Source: Planotetraspora kaengkrachanensis
GTDB taxonomy: Bacteria > Actinomycetota > Actinomycetes > Streptosporangiales > Streptosporangiaceae
DNA length: 54,999 bases
Direction: 5' to 3'
Assembly (NCBI RefSeq): GCF_016862895.1
Contig: NZ_BONV01000057.1
Span: forward strand, 1 to 54,999
Shown here in pieces: positions 17,948 through 26,700 of this stretch. The number at the start of each line of letters is the position of its first letter. Positions within the stretch are counted from its first letter, which is position 1. The position numbers and the translations under genes are program-made. The notes below the pieces were generated by a model. The model saw nothing but the letters and a program-made list of their open reading frames with translations. It was not told where the DNA came from and searched no databases.

Positions 17948-18252
17948 GAGTCGCGCTTGTAGAAGACGTCCCACCGGAGCCCGTCCGGGGCCGTGCTCAG
18001 GATCTTTCCTTGTGCCGGCCCTACAGATTCGCCTGTGGAGGTTCCGTCGGAACGACCGGGAAGCCGATCGTGGGAATGGCCATAGGGTGGCAGCGTGTGC
18101 GATCTCGGCCGAAGCGGACGCAGACCAAGAACAATCTGCCGTTCTGTGCCGAGCTCCTGGACGACCCCGAGTCCATGAGCGGGGACTACGACACCGGGCC
18201 GGTTTGCCGGATGAGGAAAGCCCGACAGTTGACCATGATGAAGGGAGTCCCC
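17948..18252. other. 305-nt intergenic stretch before the biotin-carrier gene
   Basis: An open frame runs through it in phase with the biotin-carrier gene, with an ATG near 18079. The predicted extension has no family resemblance, and carriers of this type are about 70 aa, so I read it as untranslated. A TAGGGT hexamer at 18083-18088 could be a -10, and GGGAAT at 18072 loosely resembles a SigR -35, but its matching -10 is not GTT. I find no RNA gene here. Confidence 0.4.
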
Positions 18253-18465
18253 GTGGCCGAGGTGCGCGCCGAGATGGTGGCGAACGTGTGGAAGATCGTC
18301 GTCGAGGAGGGCGACACGGTCGAGGAGGGCGACACGCTCGTCATCCTGGAGTCGATGAAGATGGAGATCCCGGTCCTCGCCGAGGAATCCGGGGTGGTCG
18401 CCCAGCTGAAGGTCGCCGAGGGCGACGTCATCCAGGGCGGCGACCTGATCGCCGTGATCGAGTAA
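18253..18465 (+). CDS. Small biotinyl/lipoyl carrier protein (BCCP-like)
   Basis: 70 aa, a single biotinyl-lipoyl domain. The acceptor Lys is in ILESMKMEIPV (M-K-M). The GTG start with GGGAG 6 nt upstream gives the usual N-terminus VAEVRAEMVANVW. Such stand-alone carriers (TB7.3 in mycobacteria) sit beside the sigR/rsrA locus as here. The partner carboxylase is not in the window. It lies near the biotin-synthesis genes. No ligase gene is seen. Confidence 0.93.
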   Translation: MAEVRAEMVANVWKIVVEEGDTVEEGDTLVILESMKMEIPVLAEESGVVAQLKVAEGDVIQGGDLIAVIE

Positions 18466-18494
18466 CGACCCAGGGCCCCGCACACCCTCAGGTT

Positions 18495-18614
18495 GTGATC
18501 ATGCACAGATTCGTGGATCGCCCGCCTGGTCAGCGAAAACATCAATCGTGATCATGCGCGGATTCGCCCGGACGCCCTGTGAACAGGGGAAACGCCGTCC
18601 GTGATCATGCATGC
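18495..18614 (+). repeat. 53-nt repeat array A (three cores)
   Basis: Core GTGATCATGC starts at 18495, 18548 and 18601, exactly 53 nt apart. The first two continue as ACAGATTCG and GCGGATTCG. The array fills the gap between the convergent biotin-carrier and thioesterase genes. The third core ends 4 nt before the thioesterase stop codon (18617-18615). See arrays B, C and D. Confidence 0.9.
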
Positions 18615-18992
18615 TCACAGCCGGGCGAGGAACCTCTCGCGGTCCACGACGACCCGTTCGATCCTGCCGGTGCCCACCAGGACGCCCCTCTTGTCGACGG
18701 CCATGATCGAGAAGACCAGTCGCCGGCCGTCCACCTCGACCAGCTCGGCGGCGATCTCCACGTGCATCCCGACCGGGCTGGGCGCGATGTGCTCCAACTG
18801 GACCTTCGTGCCGACCGATGTCTGGCCGGGCGCGAGGTAGTGCTGGACCGCCTTCACCGTGGCGCTCTCGGCGAACGAGAGCAGCCGGGGTGTGCCCAGC
18901 ACCGGTACGTCGCCGCTGCCCACCCGGATCGCGGTGTCGGACCGCTCCACCATGATGAGGACCTCGGCGCGCAGGCCAGGAGCCAGTGTCAT
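18615..18992 (-). CDS. Thioesterase-family hotdog protein (FlK-like)
   Basis: 125 aa hotdog protein. The order VGSGDVPVLGTPRL, then SFAESATVKAV (central helix with Glu), then GTKVQLEHIAPSPVGM matches the FlK-type (fluoroacetyl-CoA thioesterase-like) family, which is widespread in actinobacteria and not limited to fluoroacetate. It is probably an acyl-CoA thioesterase. Its 3' end abuts repeat array A. Confidence 0.82.
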   Translation of the reverse strand: MTLAPGLRAEVLIMVERSDTAIRVGSGDVPVLGTPRLLSFAESATVKAVQHYLAPGQTSVGTKVQLEHIAPSPVGMHVEIAAELVEVDGRRLVFSIMAVDKRGVLVGTGRIERVVVDRERFLARL

Positions 18993-19030
18993 ACGTGCCA
19001 GCCTATTAGTGCCCGATTAGGGTGAGGACC

Positions 19031-19213
19031 GTGGACCCCTTCTGCGATCACTGCGGCCGCCCGGCCGACGAGGGCGATCACGCCGCGTGCCTCGCCGCCC
19101 GGGTTATGGAGCCGCCGCGCTACTGCCCGCGATGCCGCCGCCGCATGGTGGTGCAGGTCACCCCGCGCAGCTGGTCGGCGCGCTGCTCCGAGCACGGCGG
19201 TGCGGCGAGCTGA
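19031..19213 (+). CDS. bsaP: Biotin synthase auxiliary protein BsaP-like
   Basis: About 60 aa with six Cys and two conserved pairs: PFCDHCGRP near the N-terminus and [15 protein letters not shown] in the middle, then SARCSEHG. The spacing and the run [17 protein letters not shown] are what I remember of BsaP, a small cysteine-rich protein that actinobacterial BioB needs to make biotin. bioB lies 1.9 kb away. GTG 19031 follows GGTGAGG; GTG 19022 would add three residues. Identity is from memory, hence moderate certainty. Confidence 0.72.
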   Translation: MDPFCDHCGRPADEGDHAACLAARVMEPPRYCPRCRRRMVVQVTPRSWSARCSEHGGAAS

Positions 19214-19227
19214 GCCACCGCACCACG

Positions 19228-19344
19228 ATGACGCCGTACCGCCCGCCGCCGTACCGCCCGCCGCCGTACCGCCCGCCGCCGTACCGCCCGCCGCCGTACC
19301 GCCCGCCGCCGTACCGCGACGACGAGCCCGCGGCCCTGACCTGA
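19228..19344 (+). CDS. Possible 38-aa Tyr-Arg-Pro repeat peptide
   Basis: An ATG 14 nt after the bsaP-like stop opens a frame coding for MTP, then six YR units separated by PPP (Y-R-P-P-P five times), then DDEPAALT. It is encoded by a 15-nt tandem repeat, so the frame is kept by unit length alone. There is no clear ribosome site. It may be coupled to bsaP or simply be a microsatellite. Confidence 0.35.
   Translation: MTPYRPPPYRPPPYRPPPYRPPPYRPPPYRDDEPAALT
19236..19315 (+). repeat. 15-nt tandem repeat, five full units plus part
   Basis: Units GTACCGCCCGCCGCC begin at 19236, 19251, 19266, 19281 and 19296, with a partial sixth at 19311. All copies are identical, which suggests recent slippage. 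Fifteen is a multiple of three, so copy-number changes would not shift the YRPPP frame. Confidence 0.95.
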
Positions 19345-19366
19345 CGGCGGGCCGGGGCTCGCACGG

Positions 19367-21013
19367 TCACACCCCGGTGGTGTTCCGCGGGTAGGCGATC
19401 TCCGGGTCGGTGGCGATGTTCACCAGGTACGGCACGCCGGAGTCGAAGGCCCTCTGCAATGCGGGACCGATCTCCGCCGGTGACGTCACCAGCTCGCCGG
19501 CGCCGTCGAGGGCGGTGACCACCTGGTCGTACCGCGTCTGCGGCTGAAGCTCGGCGGCCACGTCGTAGCCGTACAACATCTGCATGGGGTGCTTCTCCAG
19601 GCCCCACATGCCGTTGTTGCCGCAGATCATGACGACGGGCAGCTTGTGCCGGACCAGGGTGTCGACGTCCATCAGCGAGAACCCGGCGGCGCCGTCTCCG
19701 AGGAGCAGCACGACCTGTGAGGACGGCCGCGCGATGCGGGCCGCGATGGAGTAGCCGAGCCCGGTGCCGAGGCAGCCGTACGGACCAGGGTCGAGCCAGT
19801 TTCCGGCCTTGCGGGGCTCGACGTACTTGCCCGCGTAGGACACGAAGTCGCCGCCGTCGCCGATCACGACGGCGTCGTCGGCCAGCAGTTTGCCGAGCTC
19901 GCCGTAGATGCGCATGGGGTGGATCGGGTCGGAGTCCGACTCCAGCAGGGGCGTGTCCGCCGCGATCGCCGCCGCGGCCGTCTCGGCCAGCTTGGCCAGC
20001 CACGGGGCGTAGCCCTTGGGGTTCACGCCGGCGGCCTCACATGCCGAGGAGAGGCCCCAGAAGAGCACCGACAGGTCGCCCGCCGCCGACCCGGACAGGC
20101 CGGTGTGCGTGGCGATCTGGGAGGGCGCGTCGCCGATGTGGACGACCTTGGCGAGCGGGGCGCCGTCCTTGCCGCCGAACCAGCCGTAGCCGAGGCGGAA
20201 GTCGAGCGGGGTGCCGACGACGATCACGAGGTCCGCCTGCCCGAAGGCGGCGCCGCGCGCCCGCGTGACGAGCAGCTCGTGGCCCGCGGGCAGGATGCCC
20301 CGGCCCTGGCCGTTCGGGATGACGGGGAGACGGTATGCCTCGGCGAAGTCGCGCGCGGCCTCCTCGGCCCGTTCCATCCAGACGTCCGAGCCGAGCACGA
20401 GCACGGGCCGCTCGGCCTCGGAGATCAGCCGGGCGATCTGGGCCAGTGCCTCCTCGTCGGGCTCGAGCGGCGACGGGCTGAGCGTCTCGGTGGTGTGCGC
20501 GGCCGAGGGGGAGAACAGGTCGTCCATGTAGAAGTCCAGGAACACCGGCCCTCGGTGGGGGGCGACGGCCGTACGGAAGGCCATCTCGACGTCCTGCCCG
20601 ATGGAGTCTGCGCCCGACCCGGTGAAGGCGAGCTTGGTGATGGGCTCCAGCAAGGGGGGATGGTCCATCTCCTGCAGCGCGCCCGATCCCCACCGGGACC
20701 GTGGAGCCCGGCCGCCGAGCACGACCACGGGTGACCCGTTGAAGTGGGCGGTGGCCATTCCGGAGACGCCGTTGGTGATGCCCGGGCCGGCGGTGAGGAC
20801 CGCCAGACCCGGTTTTCTCGTCAGACGCGCGGTCGCCTCGGCGGCGAAGACCGCGCTCTGCTCATGGCGGACGTCGAGAATGCGCATGCCTTCGTGCACG
20901 GCCCCGTCGTAGAGGGGGAAGACGTGCCCGCCGGACAAGGTGAACATCGTCTCGACGCCGTAGGCCTGAGAAACGGCGACCGCGATGTCGCCTGCGTGCT
21001 TGGGGGACTCCAT
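19367..21013 (-). CDS. Thiamine-diphosphate enzyme, acetolactate synthase-like (IlvG-type)
   Basis: 548 aa. N-terminal PYR domain with catalytic Glu in VRHEQSAVFAAEA (near residue 51) and LTAGPGITNG; central domain (FAD/Rossmann-like) about 190-330; C-terminal PP domain with TPP motif LGDGAAGFSLMD ending in ICGNNGMWGLEKHP. It closely resembles mycobacterial IlvG, a second acetolactate-synthase-like protein whose real reaction is uncertain. No small regulatory subunit is next to it. It is on the same strand as bioB but 88 nt downstream, possibly read through. Confidence 0.88.
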   Translation of the reverse strand: MESPKHAGDIAVAVSQAYGVETMFTLSGGHVFPLYDGAVHEGMRILDVRHEQSAVFAAEATARLTRKPGLAVLTAGPGITNGVSGMATAHFNGSPVVVLGGRAPRSRWGSGALQEMDHPPLLEPITKLAFTGSGADSIGQDVEMAFRTAVAPHRGPVFLDFYMDDLFSPSAAHTTETLSPSPLEPDEEALAQIARLISEAERPVLVLGSDVWMERAEEAARDFAEAYRLPVIPNGQGRGILPAGHELLVTRARGAAFGQADLVIVVGTPLDFRLGYGWFGGKDGAPLAKVVHIGDAPSQIATHTGLSGSAAGDLSVLFWGLSSACEAAGVNPKGYAPWLAKLAETAAAAIAADTPLLESDSDPIHPMRIYGELGKLLADDAVVIGDGGDFVSYAGKYVEPRKAGNWLDPGPYGCLGTGLGYSIAARIARPSSQVVLLLGDGAAGFSLMDVDTLVRHKLPVVMICGNNGMWGLEKHPMQMLYGYDVAAELQPQTRYDQVVTALDGAGELVTSPAEIGPALQRAFDSGVPYLVNIATDPEIAYPRNTTGV

Positions 21014-21101
21014 GCGGTGAACCTACCAGTCAGTCACTTAGCCGGTCTGGGCTCTTGGTCTGGCAGAACTTCCCCGAATCGCGGCGTTGACACCCTGACC
21101 G

Positions 21102-22142
21102 CTAGAGGGTCTGGGACAGCGCCTTGATCGGCATCTTCAGGTCGGCGAGGAGCCCGAGGTCGTCCTCGGGCGACCGGCCGAGGGTGGTCAGGTAGTTGCC
21201 CACGATGATCGCGTTGATGCCGCCGAGCATGCCGTCGCGCGTGCCGAGGTCGCCGAGCGTCAGCTCCCGCCCTCCCGCGTAGCGCAGGATCGTGCGCGGC
21301 AGGGCGAGGCGGAACGTGGCGATCGTCTTGAGCGCCTCCGTGCCCGCCACGAGCGGGTAGTCGGAGAACGGCGTGCCGGGGCGCGGGTTGAGGAAGTTGA
21401 GCGGCACCTCGTCGGGCGCCAGCTCGCCGAGCTGGGCGGCGAACTCCGCCCGCTGCTCCAGCGTTTCGCCCATGCCGACGATGCCGCCGCAGCACAGCTC
21501 CATGCCGGCGTCGCGGACCATCAGGCAGGTGTCCCAGCGCTCCTGCCAGGTGTGGGTCGTGACCACGTGGGAGAAGTGGGAGCGCGCGGTCTCGAGGTTG
21601 TGGTTGTACCGATGGACCCCCATCTCGGCGAGCTCGTCGACCTGGGCCTGGGTCAGCATGCCCAGCGAGCAGGCGACGTTGATGTCCACGGCCTCGCGGA
21701 TGGCCTTCACGCCCTCGCGCACCTGGTCCATGAGCCGCCGGTCGGGGCCGCGCACGGCCGCAACGATGCAGAACTCCGTCGCCCCGGTCTGCGCGGTCTC
21801 AACCGCCGCCTGGACCAGGGAAGGAATGTCCAGCCAGGCGGCCCTGACGGGCGAGGAGAACTGGCCCGACTGCGAGCAGAAGTGGCAGTCCTCCGGGCAG
21901 CCGCCGGTCTTCAGGGAGATGATCCCCTCCACCTCGACCTCGGGACCGCACCACTTCATCCGCACCTCGTGCGCCAGCGCGAGCAACTCGGGCAGGCGCT
22001 CGTCGGGCAGGGTCAGGCAGGCCAGCGCCTGTGCCGCGTCCAGCCCCCTGCCCTGCTCCAGCACCTGGGCGCGGGCGACTTCCACGATGTCGGTCTCCAA
22101 GGGACTCCGTTCCGCTTCGGGCGACTGCGGGGTTTCGGTCAC
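21102..22142 (-). CDS. bioB: Biotin synthase BioB
   Basis: 346-aa radical-SAM enzyme that inserts sulfur into dethiobiotin. The SAM-cluster motif is [14 protein letters not shown] (C-X3-C-X2-C) near residue 75, and [10 protein letters not shown] and LNPRPGTPF are conserved biotin-synthase blocks. GTG 22142 overlaps the bioD stop as GTGA. Operon order is bioF - gntR - bioD - bioB. Confidence 0.97.
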   Translation of the reverse strand: MTETPQSPEAERSPLETDIVEVARAQVLEQGRGLDAAQALACLTLPDERLPELLALAHEVRMKWCGPEVEVEGIISLKTGGCPEDCHFCSQSGQFSSPVRAAWLDIPSLVQAAVETAQTGATEFCIVAAVRGPDRRLMDQVREGVKAIREAVDINVACSLGMLTQAQVDELAEMGVHRYNHNLETARSHFSHVVTTHTWQERWDTCLMVRDAGMELCCGGIVGMGETLEQRAEFAAQLGELAPDEVPLNFLNPRPGTPFSDYPLVAGTEALKTIATFRLALPRTILRYAGGRELTLGDLGTRDGMLGGINAIIVGNYLTTLGRSPEDDLGLLADLKMPIKALSQTL

Positions 22143-22861
22143 GACGAAAGCTTAAAGGTCGAGCGGAATGCGGCGGGATCGAACACACCCCCGAGGGTGG
22201 GGGCGAGTCCCGCTCGGGCGACGTCCGCGAACTCCTCCCTGGTCAGCGCGCCTGCGCCGGCCGGCAACGCGCCGGCGAGCGGTCGCGCGGCGAGCGTCTC
22301 CAGGTCGGCGACGTTGCACCGTTCGGCGAGGTCGGGCTCGGCGGGCCACGAGCCGATCACCACTCCGGCCGGCTCCAGGCCCCGGCCCGCCATGGCTTCC
22401 AGCGTGAGCGCGGTGTGGTTGAGCGTGCCCAGGGAGGGCCTCGCCACCACCACGACCAGCGCGTGGAGCTCCCTGGCCAGGTCGGCGAGCGTCCCGCCGT
22501 CTTCGTCGAAGCGGACGAGGAGGCCGCCCGCGCCTTCGACGATCACGAGCCGGTGCGACTCGGCGAGCTCACGGATGCGCGCCGCCGCCGCGGACAGCGA
22601 CAACGGCGGCAGGCCCGCGGTCCGGGCAGCGGCAGCGGGAGAGAGCGGGTCGGGGAACCTGGCGAACTCGAACGTCGTCGTGACCCCCGACAGCCGGATC
22701 ACCTCGTCGAGGTCGCCGGCCTCGCCCGGCGCCACACCCGTCTGCGCGGGCTTCACGACCGCGACGGCGGCGCCCCTGTCCCTTGCGAGGGCCGCGACGG
22801 CGGCCGTCACCACCGTCTTGCCGACGCCGGTGTCCGTGCCGGTGACAACGAGAATGCTCAT
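22139..22861 (-). CDS. bioD: Dethiobiotin synthetase BioD
   Basis: About 240 aa. ATP-dependent closure of the ureido ring of diaminopelargonic acid. The P-loop is [15 protein letters not shown] at the N-terminus. The substrate Lys is in VVKPAQTG, and [18 protein letters not shown] is the second conserved block. ATG 22861 is used; GTG 22864 would add one residue. It is 16 nt after the GntR-family gene and overlaps bioB. Confidence 0.95.
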   Translation of the reverse strand: MSILVVTGTDTGVGKTVVTAAVAALARDRGAAVAVVKPAQTGVAPGEAGDLDEVIRLSGVTTTFEFARFPDPLSPAAAARTAGLPPLSLSAAAARIRELAESHRLVIVEGAGGLLVRFDEDGGTLADLARELHALVVVVARPSLGTLNHTALTLEAMAGRGLEPAGVVIGSWPAEPDLAERCNVADLETLAARPLAGALPAGAGALTREEFADVARAGLAPTLGGVFDPAAFRSTFKLSS

Positions 22862-22877
22862 CACCGCAGCGTAGGAC

Positions 22878-23606
22878 CTACGGCCGCCTGAGGCGCGTCA
22901 CGAACTTGTAGCGGTCGCCCCGGTAGAGGGACTGGGCGAACTCGACCGGGTTACCGTCCGCGTCGAAGGCGTGCCGGGTCAGCATGAGCATCGGCAGGCC
23001 GACGTCCACGCCGAGGATCTGCGCGTCGTACGGCGTGGCGAGCACCGTCTCGATGACCTCCTCGGCGTCGGTGAGCCGCACGTTGTACGCGGTGTGGAGC
23101 GTCTCGTAGAGCGAGGAGTGGCCTTCGAGCTCGCGCCGGAGGCGCGGGAAGCGCCGCGCGGACAGGTGGGTCGTGTCGATCGACATCGGCTCTCCGTTGG
23201 CCAGCCGCAGGCGGTGGACCCGCAGCACGCGGCCGCCCGGGTTGATCGCGAGCCGCCGACCCAGGGCCTCGTCGGCCGTGACGTAGCTGATGTCGAGGAT
23301 CTTGGTGTCGGGCTCGAGGCCGACCGTCCGCAGATCGCCGGTGTACGACGTGAGCTGGAGGACCTGGGCCACCTTGGGCTGGGCGACGAACGTGCCCTTG
23401 CCCTGGATCCGCAGCAGCCGGCCCTCGACCACGAGCTCGGACAGAGCCTGGCGGACCGTCGTCCTTGAGGTCTCGAAACGCACGGCGAGGGTCCGCTCCG
23501 GCGGCAGGGCGCTGCCGGGGGGCAGGCTCTTGGTGAGCTCCAGCAGGTTCCGCTTGACGTCGTAGTACTTGGGAACCCTGGGAGAGTCCTCGCTGTGCTC
23601 CGTCAC
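22878..23606 (-). CDS. DasR-like GntR/HutC-family regulator inside the bio operon
   Basis: 242 aa. N-terminal GntR winged helix ([20 protein letters not shown], then [16 protein letters not shown]). The C-terminal 150 residues are a UTRA effector domain, ending [13 protein letters not shown]. It resembles DasR of Streptomyces closely throughout ([34 protein letters not shown]), the N-acetylglucosamine/amino-sugar regulator. Its place is unexpected: it overlaps the bioF stop (GTGA) and lies just before bioD. It may be the DasR orthologue in a new place, or a paralogue for biotin control. Confidence 0.88.
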   Translation of the reverse strand: MTEHSEDSPRVPKYYDVKRNLLELTKSLPPGSALPPERTLAVRFETSRTTVRQALSELVVEGRLLRIQGKGTFVAQPKVAQVLQLTSYTGDLRTVGLEPDTKILDISYVTADEALGRRLAINPGGRVLRVHRLRLANGEPMSIDTTHLSARRFPRLRRELEGHSSLYETLHTAYNVRLTDAEEVIETVLATPYDAQILGVDVGLPMLMLTRHAFDADGNPVEFAQSLYRGDRYKFVTRLRRP

Positions 23607-24763
23607 GTGTCCACCTTCAGTTCGGCCACAGCGGTGAGCGCGCCCCTGACCGCCGCGAGATCATCGGACCTCAGATCGGCCCTGGCGGTCAACCTGAGGC
23701 TGGACCGGCCACGGGGAACCGATGGTGGACGGAAGCATCCCACGCGTATGCCGCGTTCCGCACACAGGTTCGCCGCCGCGAGCGCGAGGTGCGGCGAGCC
23801 GAGCACCACGGGGACGACCGCCGCAGCGGGTTCGCTGGTCTCCAGCCCGGCCTCCCGGGCCATGCCGGCCAGGGCGCGGGCCCGGGACCGTGCCTGTCGG
23901 GGCAGGTCGGGCGACTCTTCGAGGATGTCGAGCGCGGCCAGCGCCGCTCCCGCGCAGGCGGGAGCGAGGCCGGTGTCGAAGATGAACGAACGGCCTGTGT
24001 CGACGAGCGTCTCGATCACTTCGGTGGCCCCCAGCACGGCGCCTCCCTGGGACCCCAGCGACTTGGAGAGCGTGACAGTTCTCACAATATGAGAATCCCC
24101 CGAAAGGCCCGCTTCGTGAACCGCTCCTCGGCCCTGATCGCCGACGACGCCCAGCGCGTGCGCCTCGTCCACGATCAGGAACGCGCCGTGCCGTACGGCC
24201 AGGGCGTGGAGGCGGCGCAGCGGCGCGAGGTCGCCGTCGACGGAGAAGACGGCGTCGGTCACGATGATCGCGTGCTCCTCCGAGCGCTCGGAGAGGACCT
24301 TGGCGACGGCGTCGGCGTCCCCGTGGGGGGTCACCTCCACCCGCGACCGCGACAGGCGGCAGGCGTCGACGATCGAGGCGTGGTTGCCGGAGTCCGAGAC
24401 CACGAGCCCGCCCCGCGCCAAAGCGGCGACCGCGCCCAGGTTGGCGAGATATCCAGAGGAGAAGACGAGGGCGCGGTCGGCCTGGGTGAAGGCGGCCAGC
24501 CGCTCCTCCAGATCGGCGTGAAGCCGGGTCGTCCCCGTGACCAGCCGTGAGCCGGTCGAGCCCGTGCCCCATTCGCGGGTCGCCCGCACGGAGGCCTCCA
24601 CCAGGCGCTCGTCCCTGGAAAGGCCCAGGTAGTCGTTGGAGGCCAGGTCCAGCAGGCCGTCGTGATCGGGGGTCCGCGGACGCAGGACCCGCCGCAGGCC
24701 CGCGGTCTCCCGCTCGGCGGCGGCCATGCGCAATCTGTCGAGCGGTCGCGTCATGGAGTGCAT
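23603..24763 (-). CDS. bioF: 8-amino-7-oxononanoate synthase BioF
   Basis: 386-aa PLP enzyme condensing pimeloyl thioester with L-alanine, first step of the biotin ring pathway. N-terminal [44 protein letters not shown] (PLP Asp/His); PLP Lys in [16 protein letters not shown]. It heads the operon and is divergent from the sensor kinase, with 59 nt between. bioA, which acts next, is not in the window. Confidence 0.95.
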   Translation of the reverse strand: MHSMTRPLDRLRMAAAERETAGLRRVLRPRTPDHDGLLDLASNDYLGLSRDERLVEASVRATREWGTGSTGSRLVTGTTRLHADLEERLAAFTQADRALVFSSGYLANLGAVAALARGGLVVSDSGNHASIVDACRLSRSRVEVTPHGDADAVAKVLSERSEEHAIIVTDAVFSVDGDLAPLRRLHALAVRHGAFLIVDEAHALGVVGDQGRGAVHEAGLSGDSHIVRTVTLSKSLGSQGGAVLGATEVIETLVDTGRSFIFDTGLAPACAGAALAALDILEESPDLPRQARSRARALAGMAREAGLETSEPAAAVVPVVLGSPHLALAAANLCAERGIRVGCFRPPSVPRGRSSLRLTARADLRSDDLAAVRGALTAVAELKVDT

Positions 24764-24822
24764 ACTGCCAGGTGACAGAGGTCGATTCGCTTTCAGGCCG
24801 CTTCACGTCGCATCATGCACAC

Positions 24823-26313
24823 GTGCCGACTCTCAGCGACCTGGTGTGCCGTCACACCGCGCTCGAACCAGCCGACCTCGACTGGATCCACTCTCTGGTC
24901 TCCGACTGGCAGCTGCTCGCCGACCTGTCCTTCGCCGACCTGATCCTGTGGATCCCGCACAGGGACGGTTCCGGTTGGGTGGCGGTGGCGCAGATGCGGC
25001 CGACGACCGGGCCCACCGTGTACCACGACGACGTCGTGGGCGCGATCTCCGGCAAGGGGGAGCGGCCGCTGATCGACATCGCGTGGACCGAGCACCGGAT
25101 CTGCAGGGAGGGCGACCCCGACTGGTCCAGCGGTGTGCCGGTCAGGGAGGAGACCATCCCGGTACGGCGGGGCCGCGGCGGCCACTTCATCGGGGTCATC
25201 CAGCGCTCGACGAACCTGTCGTCGGCCCGCACGCCGTCCCGGCTGGAGCTGACCTACCTGCAGAGCGCCTCAGACCTCGCCCAGATGGTCGCCGAGGGCC
25301 GGTTCCCCTTCAAGGAGGAGGAGCCGCTTCTGGTCCGCTCGCCGCGCGTGGGCGACGGCCTGCTGCGCCTCGACCGGGCAGGACGGGTGACCTACGCCTC
25401 CCCGAACGCGCTGTCGGCCTACCGGCGTCTCGGCCTCCACGCCGACCTCGTCGGCGCGGACCTCGGGAAGACGACCGCCGACCTGTGCTACTCGGACGAG
25501 CCGATCAACGAGGACCTGATGCTCGTCGCCAGTGGCAAGGAGCCCCGGGAGACCGAGGTGGAGCACGGCGGCACGGTGGTCCAGTTGCGGGCGATCCCGC
25601 TGATCGTAGGTGGGGGACGGATCGGCGCCCTCGTGCTGATCCGCGACGTGACCGAGCTGCGGCGGCGGGAGCGCGAGCTGCTGACCAAGGACGCCACGAT
25701 CCGCGAGATCCATCACCGCGTCAAGAACAACCTGCAGACGGTGGCGGCGTTGCTGCGGCTCCAGGCGCGCCGGCTCAACAACCCGGAGGGTCAGGAGGCC
25801 CTCAACGAGGCGGTCCGGCGGGTCGGCTCGATCGCGATCGTCCACGAGATCCTCGCGCAGATGCCCGAGGAGATGGTCGAGTTCGACGACATCGCGGACC
25901 GGGTCATCACGATGACGGCGGAGGTGTCACTGGCCCACGTGCTGCCTCGGCGGATCGGGAGTTTCGGGGTGCTGCCCGCCGCTGTGGCCACCCCGATCGC
26001 GATGGTCCTCACAGAGCTGTTGCAGAATGCCGTTGAGCACGGTTTCTCGCACAAGTCGGGGAATGTGCAGGTGATCGCACATCGCGATTCCGACCGGCTG
26101 GAGGTGGTGGTGGCGGACGACGGGAAGGGCCTGCCGCCGGATTTCGACCTCGAGGCGACCGGCAGTCTGGGGCTGCAGATCGTGCGCACGCTGGTCGTCG
26201 GCGAGCTGTCGGGCCGCCTGGCCGTCGAACGAAGGAAAGGCGGGGGTACCGAGGTCATCCTGAGCATTCCAGTGCAGCCCGAAATCAGGGGCGAGGCTGG
26301 AAGTCCTCGGTGA
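24823..26313 (+). CDS. pdtaS: Sensor histidine kinase PdtaS-like
   Basis: About 496 aa from GTG 24823 (VPTLSDLVCRHTALEPADLD). Residues 1-165 are a GAF-like domain (WQLLADLSFADLILWI), about 175-290 PAS (YASPNALSAYRRLGL, then VLIRDVTELRRRE), and 295-496 an HWE/HisKA_2 kinase: H-box IHHRVKNNLQTVAALLRLQ, N-box ELLQNAVEHGFS, G-boxes DDGKGLPPDF and SLGLQIVRTLV. It is soluble, with no membrane segments. In mycobacteria PdtaS phosphorylates the RNA-binding antiterminator PdtaR. It lies tail-to-tail with whiB, as in M. tuberculosis. No clear ribosome site is seen, so it may be leaderless. Confidence 0.92.
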   Translation: MPTLSDLVCRHTALEPADLDWIHSLVSDWQLLADLSFADLILWIPHRDGSGWVAVAQMRPTTGPTVYHDDVVGAISGKGERPLIDIAWTEHRICREGDPDWSSGVPVREETIPVRRGRGGHFIGVIQRSTNLSSARTPSRLELTYLQSASDLAQMVAEGRFPFKEEEPLLVRSPRVGDGLLRLDRAGRVTYASPNALSAYRRLGLHADLVGADLGKTTADLCYSDEPINEDLMLVASGKEPRETEVEHGGTVVQLRAIPLIVGGGRIGALVLIRDVTELRRRERELLTKDATIREIHHRVKNNLQTVAALLRLQARRLNNPEGQEALNEAVRRVGSIAIVHEILAQMPEEMVEFDDIADRVITMTAEVSLAHVLPRRIGSFGVLPAAVATPIAMVLTELLQNAVEHGFSHKSGNVQVIAHRDSDRLEVVVADDGKGLPPDFDLEATGSLGLQIVRTLVVGELSGRLAVERRKGGGTEVILSIPVQPEIRGEAGSPR

Positions 26314-26325
26314 TCAGGCGGCCGG

Positions 26326-26580
26326 TCAGACGCCGGCCCGGGCACGAGCGCGAGCGGTACGGCGCTTGAGGGCGCGTCGCTCGTCCTCGCTGAGTCCGCC
26401 CCAGACACCGGCGTCCTGGCCGGACTCCAGAGCCCACTTGAGGCATGACTCGGTGACCGAGCACTGCCGGCACACCTGCTTGGCCTCTTCGATCTGCATC
26501 AGCGCGGGACCCGTGTTCCCGATGGGGAAGAACAGCTCCGGATCCACGTCACGGCAGGCAGCGCGGTGGCGCCAGTCCAT
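26326..26580 (-). CDS. whiB1: WhiB1/WblE-type iron-sulfur regulator
   Basis: 84 aa from ATG 26580, which has AAGGAG 8 nt upstream; an in-frame GTG at 26589 is too close to that site. Four Cys ligands for a [4Fe-4S] cluster: ACRDVD, then VCRQCSVTESC. GVWGGLSEDERRALKRR is the sigma-binding and DNA-binding tail. Sequence and neighbours (pdtaS and a lipid kinase) match WhiB1, an essential NO-sensitive regulator that binds the primary sigma factor. A CRP-type site lies upstream. Confidence 0.95.
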   Translation of the reverse strand: MDWRHRAACRDVDPELFFPIGNTGPALMQIEEAKQVCRQCSVTESCLKWALESGQDAGVWGGLSEDERRALKRRTARARARAGV

Positions 26581-26635
26581 GCGTTCCACTCCTTCGTCAA
26601 GTGGAGCCTCGTGGCTCCGCTGGCCGTCGAAACTT

Positions 26636-26651
26636 TGTGAACACTTTCACT
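26636..26651 (-). promoter_or_regulatory. CRP-type binding site upstream of whiB1
   Basis: TGTGA-N6-TCACT; the GTGA (26637-26640) and TCAC (26647-26650) half-sites are perfect. It lies about 56-71 nt before the whiB ATG. In M. tuberculosis whiB1 is controlled by CRP (Rv3676) and cAMP through sites of this form. Between it and the gene, a 6-bp hairpin (26603-26618, loop TCGT) sits in the 5' untranslated region. Confidence 0.75.
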
Positions 26652-26662
26652 AGCTAATGCGT

Positions 26663-26700
26663 GGACTTGCCCGGCGCTGAGGTTCGGGCCGGGCTTGTCC
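26663..26700. terminator. Hairpin upstream of whiB1
   Basis: Arms 26663-26675 and 26688-26700 pair at 11 of 13 positions (GGACTTGCCCGGC with GCCGGGCTTGTCC) around a 12-nt loop. It lies about 170 nt past the lipid-kinase stop and just upstream of the CRP-type site. It could end lipid-kinase transcription and insulate whiB. The rest of 26581-26867 holds no gene I can support. Confidence 0.5.

Noticed and set aside
18072-18099. Second SigR-type promoter before the biotin-carrier gene
   Set aside because: GGGAAT is present, but the -10 at the right distance is TGT or GTG, not GTT, so the match is below what I would call.
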